NCBI GenBank assembly: GCA_943737045.1
Contig: CALSFV010000094.1
Span: forward strand, 196,501-260,500
Length of the DNA stretch: 64,000 bases
Direction: 5' to 3'
From: Parapristionchus giblindavisi
Lineage: Eukaryota; Nematoda; Chromadorea; Rhabditida; Diplogasteridae
Shown here: piece by piece, positions 25,571-38,879 of the stretch
Numbering within the stretch: position 1 is the stretch's first letter
How the letters are laid out: the number at the start of each line of letters is the position of its first letter
The notes under the pieces: generated by a model
Told to the model about the DNA's origin: nothing
Seen by the model: the letters and a program-made list of their open reading frames with translations, nothing else
Database searches by the model: none
Position numbers and translations under genes: made by a program

Positions 25571-28500
25571 CTATGAAATTCGTCGAGAATGTGAGTAATA
25601 ATAATAGAATGATACAGATATAAGAATAAGCATAAATGATGATCCATTATCAAATAAACGAGGAAATAGAATAACAAGAGTCCATCCAATCGATAATTGA
25701 ATGAATATAATGAATGGTAACATGAATGATACTATTGGAGTATTACGTAGAGATCCTTCTGATCTATCCAATACTCCTAAACTATTAGCTAACCTGAAAT
25801 CATTCAATCAATCAATATTCTATGAATACAGTAATACTAACCATAATAAAATACGATCAATATATGAACTTTGATTTCCTTCATTTCTTCCTCTTTCAGC
25901 TCTTTGTATTAATCGATCACGTATAATTCTAGCTGTTCCTAACCAAGTATTAGCCAAGTAATCAAATATTCCAATGATAACAAGAGCTAATAGTTGAACT
26001 ATCTATTAAACACATCACTTATTAATTCATTCCATCAATTACAATTGTCCTACCTCTCTAAACATTTGCCATGATTCATTTGGATGTTGATAGATAACCT
26101 CAATCAATCAATAAATCAATAAATCAATAGAATGACGACATACAGGTTGAGATTGTGGATGTATTTGTTGTGTAGGATGATTATCAATTCTTTCTCCTTC
26201 TTCTTCTCTTCTTTCTATTATTCTTGATCCAATCAATACATGAACAACACATCCATTTTCCATTCCAACTTTGAATAATCGATCAGAATCATTCCTATAA
26301 TCGATTACTTCATTCAATTAATCAATCATTCAAGCTAAAAATTTATGAGTAATTTTACCATTTCCTCTACCCTACAAAACAGTAATAGTAATGGATACCG
26401 TAATAGTTGTCCTCTATATATCAATCGTATAGAATTTCCTCCTGATGTGATATCTTCAAGGAAACGACGTTTTAGATCGGCTAACTGAAATATGATGAAT
26501 GGATCTATGAATATTTGAAGATACAGATGCTAACAGGCAATTAATGATTAACAATTAGAAGAATAAACTTAATTACAGTGGAATTAGTTCCAATCTCTAT
26601 ATTTCTTTCATTATCATCGAGGAACTTCAATCGTATATTAATCAATGTATCAGATGGTAGATCATCTTCTATCCCATTCTCTACAACAGTTCCTTCTCCA
26701 TTATTATCTTGTTGATCTTCATTATGATCTAAATCAATCAATAATTCAATATTCAGTACACAATATGAACACACCTGATGTAGTTCTATGTATGGGAGAT
26801 GGATTAGTAGATGAATCACTATTAGAAGTAGATAATGAAGGCATAATCTCATCACTTGATTCTGATCCATTATGATCAACTTCATCAATTGATAATGAAT
26901 CAACAATTCCATTTATTCTTTCAGATTCAATCAATTCTTCTCCTTCTCTATCTTCTCTTCTTTCTTCATTTCTCATATAATCTACTAGTAATATACGATG
27001 TTCACTTGTATGAATCTCTCGTCTACAAATCATAATCATCAATTTACAGTATCCTAGTCACGAGTCTCGTATACAGTACCAGGGGTGTGCGGCAACCACT
27101 TTTTTCGGCAATCGGCAATTGCCGGCAAGCGGAAAATAAAAATTCGGCAATTGCCGGCAATTTCGGTAACTTCGGCAATTTTGAAGTTAACTATTTAAAA
27201 TGAGCCAAAGATAATTTTTATGAAGTACTTATCAAAAATCGTTACCAAACGAAACCAATGACAATAAAAAATTGCAACAATGAATGAAATATCAATATTT
27301 TTCATAGAACATTCTTAGAATTCAGTGATATTTGGAAAGATTCTTTCTTTATTTGTTGAGAAAGATTCCCTCCGTCACGAATAGTCTTTCAGCTTTCGCA
27401 GATCCGTATAGGCAAATTAGATACTTCGTGGCTACTCGTGAGATAAGCTTGTGTTATGACTTCGTAACACTAGTCTAATGAGATAATGAATCAATCTCCA
27501 TGTCTGGTGTAGTGGCCAGAAAACTTCCTGGAGAAAACACAAAGGATAACGAAAGTCATTCTCAAAACGACACGATTATTCGTTTTGATATGCCGTATAC
27601 ATCACATTTCTAAGATATTGCACACAAAACAGTGCTTATCTGACTTTTTTCAATGATTTTTTGATTTCATTTTATCTCGGCAATTTTTCATAATTGGTTG
27701 CCGTTGCCGGCAATCAATTTCGGCAATCAAAGGTCGGCAATTTCGGCAATTCCGGCAATCGGCAACTCAGTTGCCGCACACCCCTGTACAGTACATATTA
27801 TCATATCCTATCAATAATAATTTATCATATCTACAGTATCACATCTACAGTATTTAATAAATACTACGGTATTATGTCTACAGTTTATTATCTGATAGGA
27901 TTACTGTAGATATAAAATATAATATCAGTAATCTTTTGAGTATAGAGTACCTTCCATTAGCTACAGCAATAGCAACAGCAGCAGCCATTCCACTTTGTCC
28001 ATTACCATTTGTTCTTCTCGATGATGATTCTCCTATTATCTCCATCATCCAACTACGATATGATTCAAGATATCTATAGAGATAATCAATATATTCATAA
28101 TATTCATTAAATTGAATAACTTACAACGCTCTATCTCGTCGTCTTGCAATTGAAGGTGGAGCATCAACAATAGTAGCAGGTGATTGAATAACAACTGATA
28201 CATCATCAATCTATAAATCATTCTTAATCAATATGATAATCTATTTAATCTCTTACTCTAGGAAATACTCGTGATGATTGAAGTGTATTCATAATTTCAC
28301 TTCCAGCAAATGATCTTTCTTCATATCCAAGATGAAGTATCTCAACTGACTTCATTCTATTCATTTTATTCAATCATCACTTACTTGTACAACTTTCCTT
28401 CTTTCATTTGATTGAGTCTCTACTATATAAACATCAAAATCTAATGGATCACGTAATGATATCTTCCATGATAATACAACACAGGCAGTGATAAGTACAG

Positions 28501-28603
28501 AGGCAATACATGTTATCAACTGAACAACCACCAATCAATAATATTAATCAATCAATAATCGTACCTGGGGGATATAACCAACAAGATCCACAATTGAGAA
28601 CAT
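25571..28603 (-). CDS. TMUB-like transmembrane ubiquitin-like-domain protein
   Basis: Exons (5' to 3'): 28603-28565, 28519-28385, 28349-28257, 28210-28125, 28073-27951, 27022-26775, 26728-26577, 26484-26399, 26294-26144, 26098-26054, 26002-25842, 25793-25571; 513 residues. Domains: an N-terminal membrane segment at about 14-32, a long acidic/Ser-rich spacer, a ubiquitin-like fold at about 269-342 (INIRLKFLDDNE, IRLIYRGQLLR, GCVVHVLIG) and three C-terminal hydrophobic segments (about 387-404, 457-480, 489-504). This order matches TMUB1/TMUB2/HOPS, ER-associated proteins linked to ERAD through the p97/gp78 complex. It is about twice the length of the mammalian proteins, mostly because of the spacer. 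It converges on the DB gene 2 with a 235-base gap. Intron 27023-27950 hosts a hAT-type MITE. Confidence 0.85.
27080..27786. mobile_element. hAT-type MITE with 8-bp duplication TACAGTAC
   Basis: Ends CAGGGGTGTGCGGCAAC and its exact complement; 8-base TACAGTAC on both sides (27072-27079 and 27787-27794). Subterminal regions carry many CGGCAAT/ATTGCCG motifs. No transposase ORF. It lies in a TMUB-like gene intron, between intact splice sites. Confidence 0.93.
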
Positions 28604-29440
28604 TTTATAATCGATTAATTCATATATGACGAGTACTAACCTATAACATCAATATCATAGTGCAAACTAACAGAAGAGACGCAACGCGTCTCGATGAACC
28701 GCAACGCTTCACATTCAGTCACATTTAATACTGAGGGTTCAAGCTATCTATGATAAATATGTGTATGCCAAATTGGATATGTCAACCATGTAATAAAATA
28801 TGATAGTGTAAATTGTATTATATTTATCATTGAATGAAAAAAAATTGATTGAGTGGATGGGGGGGGGGTTGATGTATAGAAAAGTACGGTATACCGTCTA
28901 TATTGAAGATACGTGTAACAATAGAGAATATAGAGAATGAATTGAGACTTGTTCATATTGAGCTGTAGTTCATGTACACTTTTAGTATTCAAATGAAGAA
29001 TATTTGGATTTGATTAGAAAGAAAGAATTAAAGCACCATTGAGAGACGAGTATATGATAAGAGATTAAGAAAAATATTGATTGATAAATACAATCAATGA
29101 ATCAATCAATAGATACCGATATAATTGGAGCAATTGAAGAAAGTACAACATGTCAATATATAAAGAAGATAAAGAAATTATGGCTGAAAAGTTCACAATA
29201 TGTATACAATGAAATGAAAGATATCAAGTCAATCTATACATAGAAAAAATGATACAATTATTAGTAATGAACAATATAGATGAAAGATAATAAGAGAAAC
29301 TCGAAATAATAACAGTTTAGTATTGCATGCAACATTATTGAATGAAAAGAAAATATGAGATACAGTACATGATCCTATTTAAGTTATTAAAGAAATAATG
29401 GATATCTCTAATTGAGAGATCAATAAGTATAAGTATTAAT
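28604..29440. other. Intergenic gap between integrin 3' end and TMUB-like 5' end
   Basis: About 840 bases, AT-rich, with a short G-run (28859-28868). No exon or repeat supported. The two minus-strand genes are too far apart for a typical nematode operon spacing of about 100 bases. Confidence 0.5.
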
Positions 29441-30279
29441 CTATTTCTGTTTTCCTGCATACACAGGATTCTTGAAAGTAGTAGTGGCTTGTTTGTAGAT
29501 TGGATTCTCATTCTATAATACATGAATGAATGAATGAATGAATGAATATAAGAGTAATGAATAAGTAACATACAGTATCCCATTTAGCCATAAGTCTTTC
29601 ATTATTGAACTTTGCATATTCAGCTCTATCATGAAGAATAGTAAGAAGTTTCCATAGAAGAAGAAGAAGAATACCCAATATAACAATACCAGCAATGACA
29701 CCAAGAACAATGGCTAATACAGGAACAGGAGGAGGACAATCTACAATATCATACTATATCATATTGTATGTACTCAATCATTGAATGATCATTACATATC
29801 CACATTGAAATATAGTATAAGATAGGATATATGGATGAATACCTTTATGTCTCTTCACCCATACTGTTGCATTATCACGAGCTTCATCATAATAATATAG
29901 ATAATAGAAAGTACAATCATCAGCTGGATCAACAAATTGACATGATGTAGTGTCATTTAGTACTGTAATCATCAAATATTAGGATTACGGTAGATAAATA
30001 AATCAATTGCACATACCAGGTAATTCATCAACAGGAATAACAGTAAATGGACAATCAGCACATTTGGTCTCATTATATGGACCAGTCTTCCACATTTGAC
30101 ACATTACACATGGTTTATACTCTATACATTTAGTAGGACATGTCTAGATTCAATAAGATTATTATAGAGAAGAGAATGGAATGAATGAATATTACTTACA
30201 GGACAGATTTCACAATGAGGACCAGAATATCTTCTACCATCTGGAGTATCAGTGAAACATCTATAATATCATGGATAAG

Positions 30280-30344
<65 letters not shown>

Positions 30345-33300
30345 TGAATATACAGTACCTGCATCTTCCACAGATACATTCTCCTTTTCCATTACAAATC
30401 TTCCCATTGGCAGATAGACAAGAATCAGTACTGATGGGACATTCACATGCACGACCTGATAATAATCATGTAATCAATCAATAAATGGAAGTATTACAGT
30501 AGATAGATTATCGATTGATATATAATAACAAACCAGTCCATCCAGGTTTGCATGTACATTGTCCACAATTACATTCTCCATTACCAGCACAGATTTTACG
30601 ATCATGACGGGGACAATTAAAGTTATCACATTCACAAAACTCTCCTGAGATCTGTTCCTCAGGGTTCTGTAATCGATTGATTGATTGATGAATTGATTGA
30701 ATATTGATTGAATAGATAGAGATACTTACCACTCTCTGAATACATTCACATCGTCCACAATTACAAATTCCTCGTCCTTCACAAATGGCTGATTCGTTCG
30801 TTCTAAACAATATTATTATTATTACTTCAGAATATCATACATATTACATATGAAAGAATAGTTTAGATAATAACGAACCGTTTACACTTTTCATTGAGTG
30901 CAGCAGTACTCATTCCAGGTCTATTACATTCACAATACTTTCCTACATTTCCTCCAACACATCTACATACACCACATACAAGATCTCCTCCATTACATTC
31001 TTCTGATCTATGAACTACACGATCCTCAATATACATACAATCAATAAATCAATGGAATATCGATTGATATTAGAAGATCTATCTAATGAATCATATATGA
31101 TTCATCAATTGTGAAATATAGATATTGAAGAAGATAAGAAGGGACTAACTTCTCTTTCACAATCACAATCACATAAAACATGAACATTAACAATAAGAGC
31201 ATCATCTAATCCGGATGGACCAATACGAAGAATGAAATCACGTTTATCTACACAATGAGTTGCTTCTAATGTTACCTTAATCAATCAATAATATAGAAGA
31301 TGGATAAGGGAATAGATAGATTGATTGTATACCTCAAAGTTAACATCATCTCCTACTTTGATTCCATCACATACATTAGTCTCTTGAAGATCAGATGAAG
31401 GACTGTAGAAGGATCATATTCATATTATCATTCAATAAAATAAACAAATATTATTCTTACTCAAGACATTTACTTCTATAAGTGAGAGCAAGACCATCAG
31501 ATGAATTAGCATTGTCTACCATAATGATCTATAAATAGATAGATAGATGAAGAAGGAAAGAGTATTTGTATCTAACCTTCTCTGATATCTTAAGATATTC
31601 ACTAGCAATTAGTTCAACAATATTACGAGAATCATTAGCTAGAACTCCAACAGAAGATGAAACATCAGGAAGTGCATCGGATAACTATATCATATGATAA
31701 TAAGAAGAGATCAAAGATCAATCTAATATCTAACCTGACTGTACAGATCTTGATGTTCTTTTGTAACAGCAAAGATAACATTGGCCTGAAATTGGCCGTA
31801 TATTAATAATAAAAATGAATAAATAATATAATAAATAAGACAAAGATACCTTTCTTTCCTTGATAATCTTATGAAGAAGTGATACAGATGGATAATCTTG
31901 TTTAGTTGTCTCAGTATAATATCCATCTCTATCCAAATGACACATTCCATCATTTGGTTCGATTAGACCAGCCAACTACAATATAATCAATCAATCAATA
32001 AGTGACTACAGTATGATACAGATCAGGGCTGGGATTTCCATTTTCCGATTTTCCGACCTTTTTCGGAAATTTTGATTTTCCGATTTTTTCCCGAAATATT
32101 TTCGGATAATTCGGAAAATTTTTAGTCACTAAAAGACATTGAATAAAATATTTTTCTCACGAAAATATACATTAAAAAAAACAAAAAAAATCAGTACAAA
32201 ATACTTTTTCGTTAGCATTGTTTTCTATGTATCAGGGCTGTTCGGAAAAAATATTTTCGGAAAATCGGAAAATCCAATTTTTCCGAAAAATGTCGGAAAA
32301 CGGAAATCCCAGCCCTGGTATGTATGCTGACCAAATTATACTGTAGTCGAAATTACCATCAATCCAGATAGGTGGTAGCTCTTACCCAACTAGATTCACA
32401 CCCCTTGACCTTGGTCTGACGAAATCAGCTGTGTTTTCTCAACTATTCGCTCTCGCCTTCCTAGGTATTATTGTTCTTCTCCTGTACATGTGGAGTTAGA
32501 TAATGTTCAGTTCCGCAAACTATAAGAACATTCTTTCGCTCAATCTCTCTCGACCATGTAAATATTAAGCAGTTGCTCATTACTAAAAAAACTAACACCT
32601 GCAAATACGGATTCAATAATTCGCCAACGCTGCTGCTACATTAGTAGCAAGTTAATTTTGTGTTTCAAAATAAACTTGTTCTCAATATCCCCTCGAGCAT
32701 TCGCAGAACAATAACAACTTTTAAAATTTTTTTAAAAATATTCCGATTTTTCCGAAAATATTTTTTGCGAAGAGCCCTGATACAGATACCGTACCCTTCC
32801 ATCTCCAGCAAAATGGAAACCAGCATCAGTTGAGAATACAACCATCTTACGAGCACGTTCACGCCATCCTGTCTCCTGAATGGAATATCATAGAGTACTG
32901 TATCTACAGTATAACAACTAACATTACACATGAGTGCTTGTACAACGGCATCAAATCCACCTTCTGGAGCATCCAAATTACCAGAGATCTCTGCTTTCTT
33001 CACTTCTGATTTGAATTTAGCTGTATTGGTAGTCAGAGTCATCTAAACGATAATGAGATCAAAGATCAAAGATCAAAGATCAAAGATCAAACCTGATGTT
33101 TGAATCCGTAAGGAGGAGGACAAGGCATATTATAACATGGAGACATTTGTTTTTCTATTCTTGGATCAATGAAAGGCATAATCTTCTTATCAATAAATGA
33201 ACCAAAACCAAGACGGAAGTTCTTTGTTATCTGTTGCATTCTTTCAGCTAAAATAGATTTTGATGAATCAATCGATATTGGATCATAAAAGAGAATGAAA

Positions 33301-34376
33301 TAAAGTAAATAAACAATATTTACATAATAGATCTCCTAAATCAGATAATTTATCTCTATCATCCATCATAGATAATGATAGATCCATCATATAATATAGA
33401 TCAACTGGATAATCAACTGCTTGTTTGTATGTTACATTAAAACGAACACGAGACTCTGGAATAACAACATTCACATATATCATCTTAATCAATATGGATA
33501 AAGATCAAAGATCAAAGATCAAAAAGATATAAATGACTGACTAGGTCTAATCCATACATCCATTACTTGAGGTTTGAGTTGAATAGCTTCTTTCTCATCG
33601 AGTTCTTCTCCATGATCAGATAGATCATCATCCTATACACAAATCAATCAATCATATTAATTCAATCAATAAATACTCTACTTTATCTATCAGTAAATCA
33701 AACAACAAATACACTATTCAAACAATCAATCAATAAATATTTTATAAAATCAATCAATTCTTCAACACTATTTCAAAGATCAATCAATCAAAATCTATAA
33801 TAAATCCCAATCGATCCTAATAATGAATAAGTACTCTATTGAATGAAAGAATGAAGTCATACCTGAGCCACATCCAATCTAGTCAATGGATTCTCAATAT
33901 TATCTTCAGGACATCCATGTTCAATCAATTTAGATGGTTGATCACAACGAGGATACTGTTTCTTACTATCGAATGACTTAATGAATAACAAATAAAGATG
34001 CTCATAAATGTATGAATATCCACATAAGATCAATCAATAAATGAAAATACATTCAAAATATGAAATAATAAATGAATAATGAACTTACGGGATGATTGCA
34101 CCATGCACAAGTATCATGGAATTGAATACAAGAAGAACAAGTATAATTATCTCTCGATAGAGAATAACAAGGGAAATCTTTTCGAGATTCAAGGAGATCA
34201 CCGGTTACTGTAAATCATAATAATCAATCAATAATTGGTATTGAATCAAGAAATGAATAGTATCGTAGAATAGATATAATGAATGTACCTGTTCCATCTT
34301 GATATCTATCACTAACTTCAACTGATCTAACTACTCCTATGAGCAGAATACTGCTCAAGAGTTTCAATGTTATCAT
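29441..34376 (-). CDS. pat-3: Integrin beta subunit (PAT-3/betaPS type)
   Basis: 23 exons from 34376 to 29441, including 34376-34289, 34207-34089, 33976-33863, 33632-33542, 33455-33324, 33247-33093, 33042-32923, 32875-32795, 31975-31850, 31785-31735, 31684-31577, 31528-31461, 31402-31333, 31275-31150, 31024-30879, 30802-30730, 30666-30534, 30455-30359, 30260-30200, 30143-30017, 29962-29843, 29740-29574 and 29512-29441; 814 residues. Order: signal peptide, PSI domain (CSSCIQFHDTCAWC), betaI domain with MIDAS DLSLS (about 162-166) and FSTDAGFHFAGDG, Cys-rich I-EGF repeats (about 450-640), beta-tail, one membrane helix (about 741-765) and the tail HDRAEYAKFNNERLMAKWDT plus NPIY and NPVY. It pairs with alpha subunits at the cell surface to anchor muscle and epithelia to matrix; the NPxY motifs bind talin-type adaptors. 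The human HDRRE motif is HDRAE here. A nested hAT element fills one intron. Confidence 0.96.
30287..30342. repeat. (AATC)n microsatellite in an integrin intron
   Basis: About thirteen AATC units within the intron 30261-30358 of the integrin gene. Confidence 0.95.
32024..32779. mobile_element. hAT-type MITE with 8-bp duplication ATACAGAT, carrying a nested relative
   Basis: The left end is CAGGGCTGGGATTTCC and the right end GCGAAGAGCCCTG; ATACAGAT flanks both sides (32016-32023 and 32780-32787). Inner DNA is rich in TTTTCCG/CGGAAAA. A second, short element sits inside at 32233-32317. The whole insertion lies in an integrin intron (31976-32794). Confidence 0.9.
32233..32317. mobile_element. 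85-base hAT deletion derivative nested in a member of its own family
   Basis: Ends CAGGGCTGTTCGG and GGAAATCCCAGCCCTG are those of the host element in inverted order. The flanks CTATGTAT and GTATGTAT match at 7 of 8 positions, as expected for a decayed 8-base duplication. Confidence 0.75.
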
Positions 34377-35727
34377 GAAGAGATTAGATATTCAATATTG
34401 ATATACCCTTCAATTCATTCTATTAAGGACATATCAAGTATAAGATGAATCAATTGAAAGACATCAAATCAATCGATGACTAACATACGGAAAGACACGG
34501 ATAGATGAAGGAGGGAGAGGGAGAGGGGGAGGGAGAGGGAGAGGGAGAGGGAGAGGGAGAGGGAGAGGAAGAGGGAGGCTAGAAAGATACATTGTAAAGG
34601 TATTCTGGTGAGTGAAAGAGAAGGCGTCAAATAAGGGAATTGATTGAATGGATGGGAGTAATCGATATAATGAGTGCTTCATGTGATAGATAATGAATGA
34701 ATGAATGAATGAATCATTCAATTAATCAATCCATGATAATCAATTATGGAATGAATGATCATATTAAGAGTGAATGAGATGTATAAGGAGAAGAAGATAT
34801 AGAGAAATAGAGATAGATATGGAGATAGTGAGAAAGAACAGATTGAGTTGATGGATAGATGAAAAGAGAAGAAGAGATAGAAGAGATATGAGGGGGCGGT
34901 AGTGCAATGGCAGTCTTATCCCTCTACCTCTCCCTCTAGATAAAGAGGGAGAGGAAGGGAGAGGGACAAGGAGATGAGATGAAGCTGAGAGATGGACCCA
35001 GTGTAAGATAGTGGAGGAGGTTGAGAAACAACGAAGAAGAAGAAGAAGAGTCTCTCTCTTGCATTTCAAAAGAGATCTCTTATTGTAGAATAGAATAGAT
35101 CAGATTAAATGAATAAGAAAATGGAAAGAATCAAGTACAAATTTATATTTATGAAATGGATAAAATAGATGATCAAGATGTATCGAATGAATGAATTATA
35201 AGAGAAATAATATAATGGAAGTTTATGGTTTAAAGGAACGGGGAAAAGAAGGAGAAGGAAGAGAGGAGTGGAGAAAGAAAGGAATGAGTCAAGCATTCTA
35301 TACTAGATAGTATAGATGAGAAGATGAATTGAATCGATTGATTATTCAAGAGAATAGAAATGGTAAGGAGAAGAAGAAAAGGAATGGGGGGGTCAGTCCA
35401 CTTTTAGTGGCAGCTGACCATAGTAAGAGAAGACGAAGAGATCTCTTCTATCGATCTCTCTCCCTCTCCCTCTCTCTCTTGTGTGGTCTGAACCTAGATG
35501 GAGAGGGAGAGAACAAGTGGACTATTCTCCCTCTCCTTCTCCCTCTGGTAGAACGAACAGATAAGGAAGAATATAGTAATGAAGGACAAATGACCTTTTC
35601 ATATTCTATATACATATAGAGATTAACAACTTTCTTCTCTTTATTCATACAAATAGTAATTCCATCAATGATATGTTATAAAACAACAAGGCAAATATAT
35701 TATTATTATTATTCAATCAATAATTGA
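34377..35727. other. Purine-rich intergenic gap with GGGAGA array
   Basis: Includes a GGGAGA hexamer array (about 34510-34570) and further GA-rich blocks at 34920-34960 and 35440-35550. Open frames in both strands are repeat products. It holds the integrin promoter and the CWC25-like gene 3' end; nothing else supported. Confidence 0.6.
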
Positions 35728-38041
35728 TTATAGTTTATCCATATATCCATGACCTCGTTGTAATTGTCTCTTCTTTGATTTCAATCGTTGTTCCATTGAA
35801 AGATCATCTATAATCATATAATATTGATTGATTGAATAAAATAGATACAGTATGACATACCAGCTACAGTATTCAGAATAGGTTTAACAAATGAAGCAGG
35901 TCTTCCATCAGATTCTTTTTCTTCTATTTCATCTTCTATCTTTGTTCTTTTGATATTTTGATCACGTACATCATCTCTCCATTTTGCATTCTCCTTAATA
36001 ATTTATATCATCATACAATCTAATCCAATTAGATATATCTTCATCTCAATCAATTATCCAATCGTTTAACTACTTATATTTCATATACATTATTTTTGTT
36101 ATCTTTTGAGAAATACTTTATGTGTGTCATCCTACTAATGATTCCCACTCCACACAGGTCAGTACAGTATCTAGGGCCAGGGTCAGTGATGGTCTATCAA
36201 TATCCCAGACCCTTCAAATGCGTGTGGGTACCTAAATTTTGGGTAAAAAACGCGTGTGGGTAACCCGATTTTGAGATAAAAACGCATGTGGGTACCCCAA
36301 AATCGTGAAAATTTCAAGAAAATCGTCAATTTATGTTCAATTTTGCGGGTGGGTACCCATGAAATGCGAATTTTTGCGGGTGGGTCTATCCCATGGGATA
36401 ACCATACACCATGTCTGGCCAGGGTCCAAACACTGCATAGATATCTATACATTACCTAATCATTCCATTTCATTCTCATTCTAATTTATATATCTATATA
36501 TTAAATATATTTAATGATATATAAATATGAACCTGCATTTCCTTCAATTTCCTAGCTTTTTCTTCATCTGTTAATGGTTTCTTTCTATCATTCTTCTCAT
36601 GTATTACTGGTTTAGATATCCTCTTCAATTCATATGGATTCACTCTTTCATCTTCCTATAATCATACTTCAATCACTCTTTAACTTCATAATATAAAGAA
36701 AGTATAATAATGATGAGTAGGGATCACAACAAATATCTATTCAATATACAAATGAATATTCACCTCTTTTTTCTCTTTCTTCTTTCCTCCAACAAGACCA
36801 TATCCCTCCCATTTAGCCTATAAAGATCAAAGATCACATTATGACTAATAGTCATTGACTATACTAAGTCAATGTAAATGTATACCTTAGCAGCCATTTC
36901 TTCTTTATCAAATGATTCTTTATCTTCTTCAGTATCAGAAGAAGAACCAGGCTGCAATCAATAATATTTCATATCGATCGAATTGGACTTTACATTATTA
37001 AACCCTTCTTCATATGTATTATTAGAAGTAAACAAAACAAACTCTTAGATGGGGAGGTATATGTGAATCATATCCACGAGCCGATTTATTCTAAATAAAT
37101 ACATTATTATTATAATGATAATAACAAAAAAATATTTTAATTAACCTTATTCTCCGTTTTCTTTTCATCATCAATAGAATCTCTTCTTCTTCTTTCTATA
37201 TTCTTCTCATACTTCTCTATAGATTCATCTCTTTTATCTCTTGATCTACTTCTTTCTCTTCTCTTTTCAACTGATCTACTTCTTCTTCTATCCCTTTTCT
37301 TCTCTATCGATCGACTTCTCCTTCGTTTATCGATTGATCTGCTTCGATCTCTTCTTCTATCCTGTGATCTACTCCGTTCTCTTTTCTTATCGATTGATCT
37401 ACTTCTATCTCTTCTTCTTTCAACTGATCTATCCCTCCGTCTATCGATTGATCTACTTCTTTCTCTTTTCTTATCAATTGATCTACTCTTTTCCCTTCTT
37501 CTTCTAGGTGGAGATTCACTTCTCTTTCTTGTATGTACATGGTCATCCTAAATTAAGCATATGATAGTCTAAACTAATCAATTATCTTACTTTTCTTTTA
37601 GATCGTTCATGATCTTCAGATGAATCTCTTCTCATCTTCTTCTTTTCTTCCCTTTCTGATGATTCTTCTCGATCATGTTTCTATATATTCATAATGAATA
37701 TGATAATAGAATATTTTAACCAAACCTTATGTTTCTTCTTTTTCTTTTTCTTCTTATCATTATCACTATCGGAATCATCAGATACTTCTTTTTTATGTTT
37801 CTTTTCCTTCTTTGATGCTTTCTTAGACTAAAATATGGATAATTATCTAATCAATACATTTACGTATATCATTAAACCTTTTTATCCATCATTTCCTTAA
37901 GCATCTTTTGGAATCGTAACTTTGTTAATGGATTCTCTAATACATCTCGGCGACGTGATTCTTCTTTCACCTGATATAAAATAATAGATCAAATAAAATA
38001 CGAATCAATCAATAAATAGTTGCTTTAACTGTATCATACAT

Positions 38042-38093
<52 letters not shown>

Positions 38094-38492
38094 CTTACTC
38101 TGATAGCAACAAGTGGATCTTCTGATCTCATAACATCTAATGGAATACTACTTGTCTTTCCTGTTCCTCCCCCTCCTCCACTAACAATCCTTGTCTTAGC
38201 CAAAGTATCAACAGGATCTACAATATCATATCTCTTTAATCATATTAACAATCGTTTCACTTTAATATAATACCTTCTTTCTGAGCAATTACGGCATCGG
38301 AGTACTTTTCGAAGTTCTTATCGATCTGTAAAGAATTTCTTAGATGATTATGCATCCATTAATAGATATGAATAACGCATGGCACAGATAAGACTTAAAA
38401 TTACCAACAGTTTTTCCAAGCAAATAATCTTCTCGATGAACATCTGCCTTCACTCCTTCGTACATCCATCCTATGTCTTTTTGAGCAGCCAT
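35728..38492 (-). CDS. cwc25: CWC25-like spliceosome factor with expanded RS-rich region
   Basis: Exons (5' to 3'): 38492-38409, 38325-38274, 38217-38099, 37970-37878, 37827-37726, 37680-37591, 37547-37146, 37090-37043, 36951-36886, 36817-36764, 36655-36533, 35993-35861, 35807-35728; 481 residues. Family signatures are WMYEGVKADVHREDYLLGK, SEDPLVAIR, DVLENPLTK and EMQENAKWRDD. Residues 181-314 are a long run of RSRSIDKKRER/RRRDRSRS-type repeats, an arginine-serine domain. CWC25 joins the spliceosome just before step one and helps stabilise the branch-site helix in the nucleus. Oddity: the conserved N-terminal block (the KSWHP region) is absent; the model starts MAAQKDIGW right after an acceptor-like GGTTCAG, and the 390 bases up to rpa-1 contain no obvious missing exon. 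One intron hosts a hAT MITE, another a (TA)n. Confidence 0.88.
36184..36417. mobile_element. Short hAT-type MITE with 8-bp duplication GCCAGGGT
   Basis: Ends CAGTGATGG and CCATGTCTG, imperfect but extending inwards (TATCCCA on both arms); GCCAGGGT occurs on each side (36176-36183 and 36418-36425). The interior has repeated GGGTGGGTACC-like motifs. It lies in the CWC25-like gene intron 35994-36532. Confidence 0.85.
38043..38092. repeat. (TA)n microsatellite in the CWC25-like gene intron
   Basis: About 50 bases of TA directly 3' of a donor site on the minus strand (exon end 38099). Confidence 0.95.
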
Positions 38493-38879
38493 ATATGCTG
38501 AACCAAAATTATGAGCAAATAATAAATAATAAGCGAAATAATTCGAATTAAATAATTAAAGGCGAAAATAGAAAGTGTGATTGATGCGCGAGCACATTTC
38601 AACAACTAATTTAACTATTTCAACAATGTATGGCAACATTAGTATTCGTACATCACATAGAGCTAAATAGCTATTATAAAAACATTAAAATTAATTTAGT
38701 TTTAAAATGTGGTCGCATTGTTGTGTGCGGCACACCAAATTACGGTATTGTCGAGTGCTTAAAAAAGCGGTATATTCTCAAGTTGTGCGCGGGAAAACGA
38801 GGTAGTTCTCTCGTTTCTTCGGTTATAACACTGTCTTAATGGCAATTTTTGTGTTTTAATTAACAATTGGTTGTTATAG
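38493..38879. promoter_or_regulatory. Divergent promoter region between CWC25-like gene and rpa-1
   Basis: 387 bases separate two head-to-head genes, so both promoters must lie here. The segment is somewhat richer in CG-containing motifs (GTTGTGTGCGGCACACC and GTTGTGCGCGGG) than the flanks. The rpa-1 side ends in an ideal acceptor (TTGTTATAG) touching the ATG, consistent with spliced-leader addition. No specific factor site is claimed. Confidence 0.5.

Noticed and set aside
26340..26380. An 8-base micro-exon (AGGAAATG) in the TMUB-like gene
   Set aside because: Direct splicing 26399 to 26294 keeps frame and aligns residue for residue with the ubiquitin-like fold of TMUB proteins, so no micro-exon is needed.
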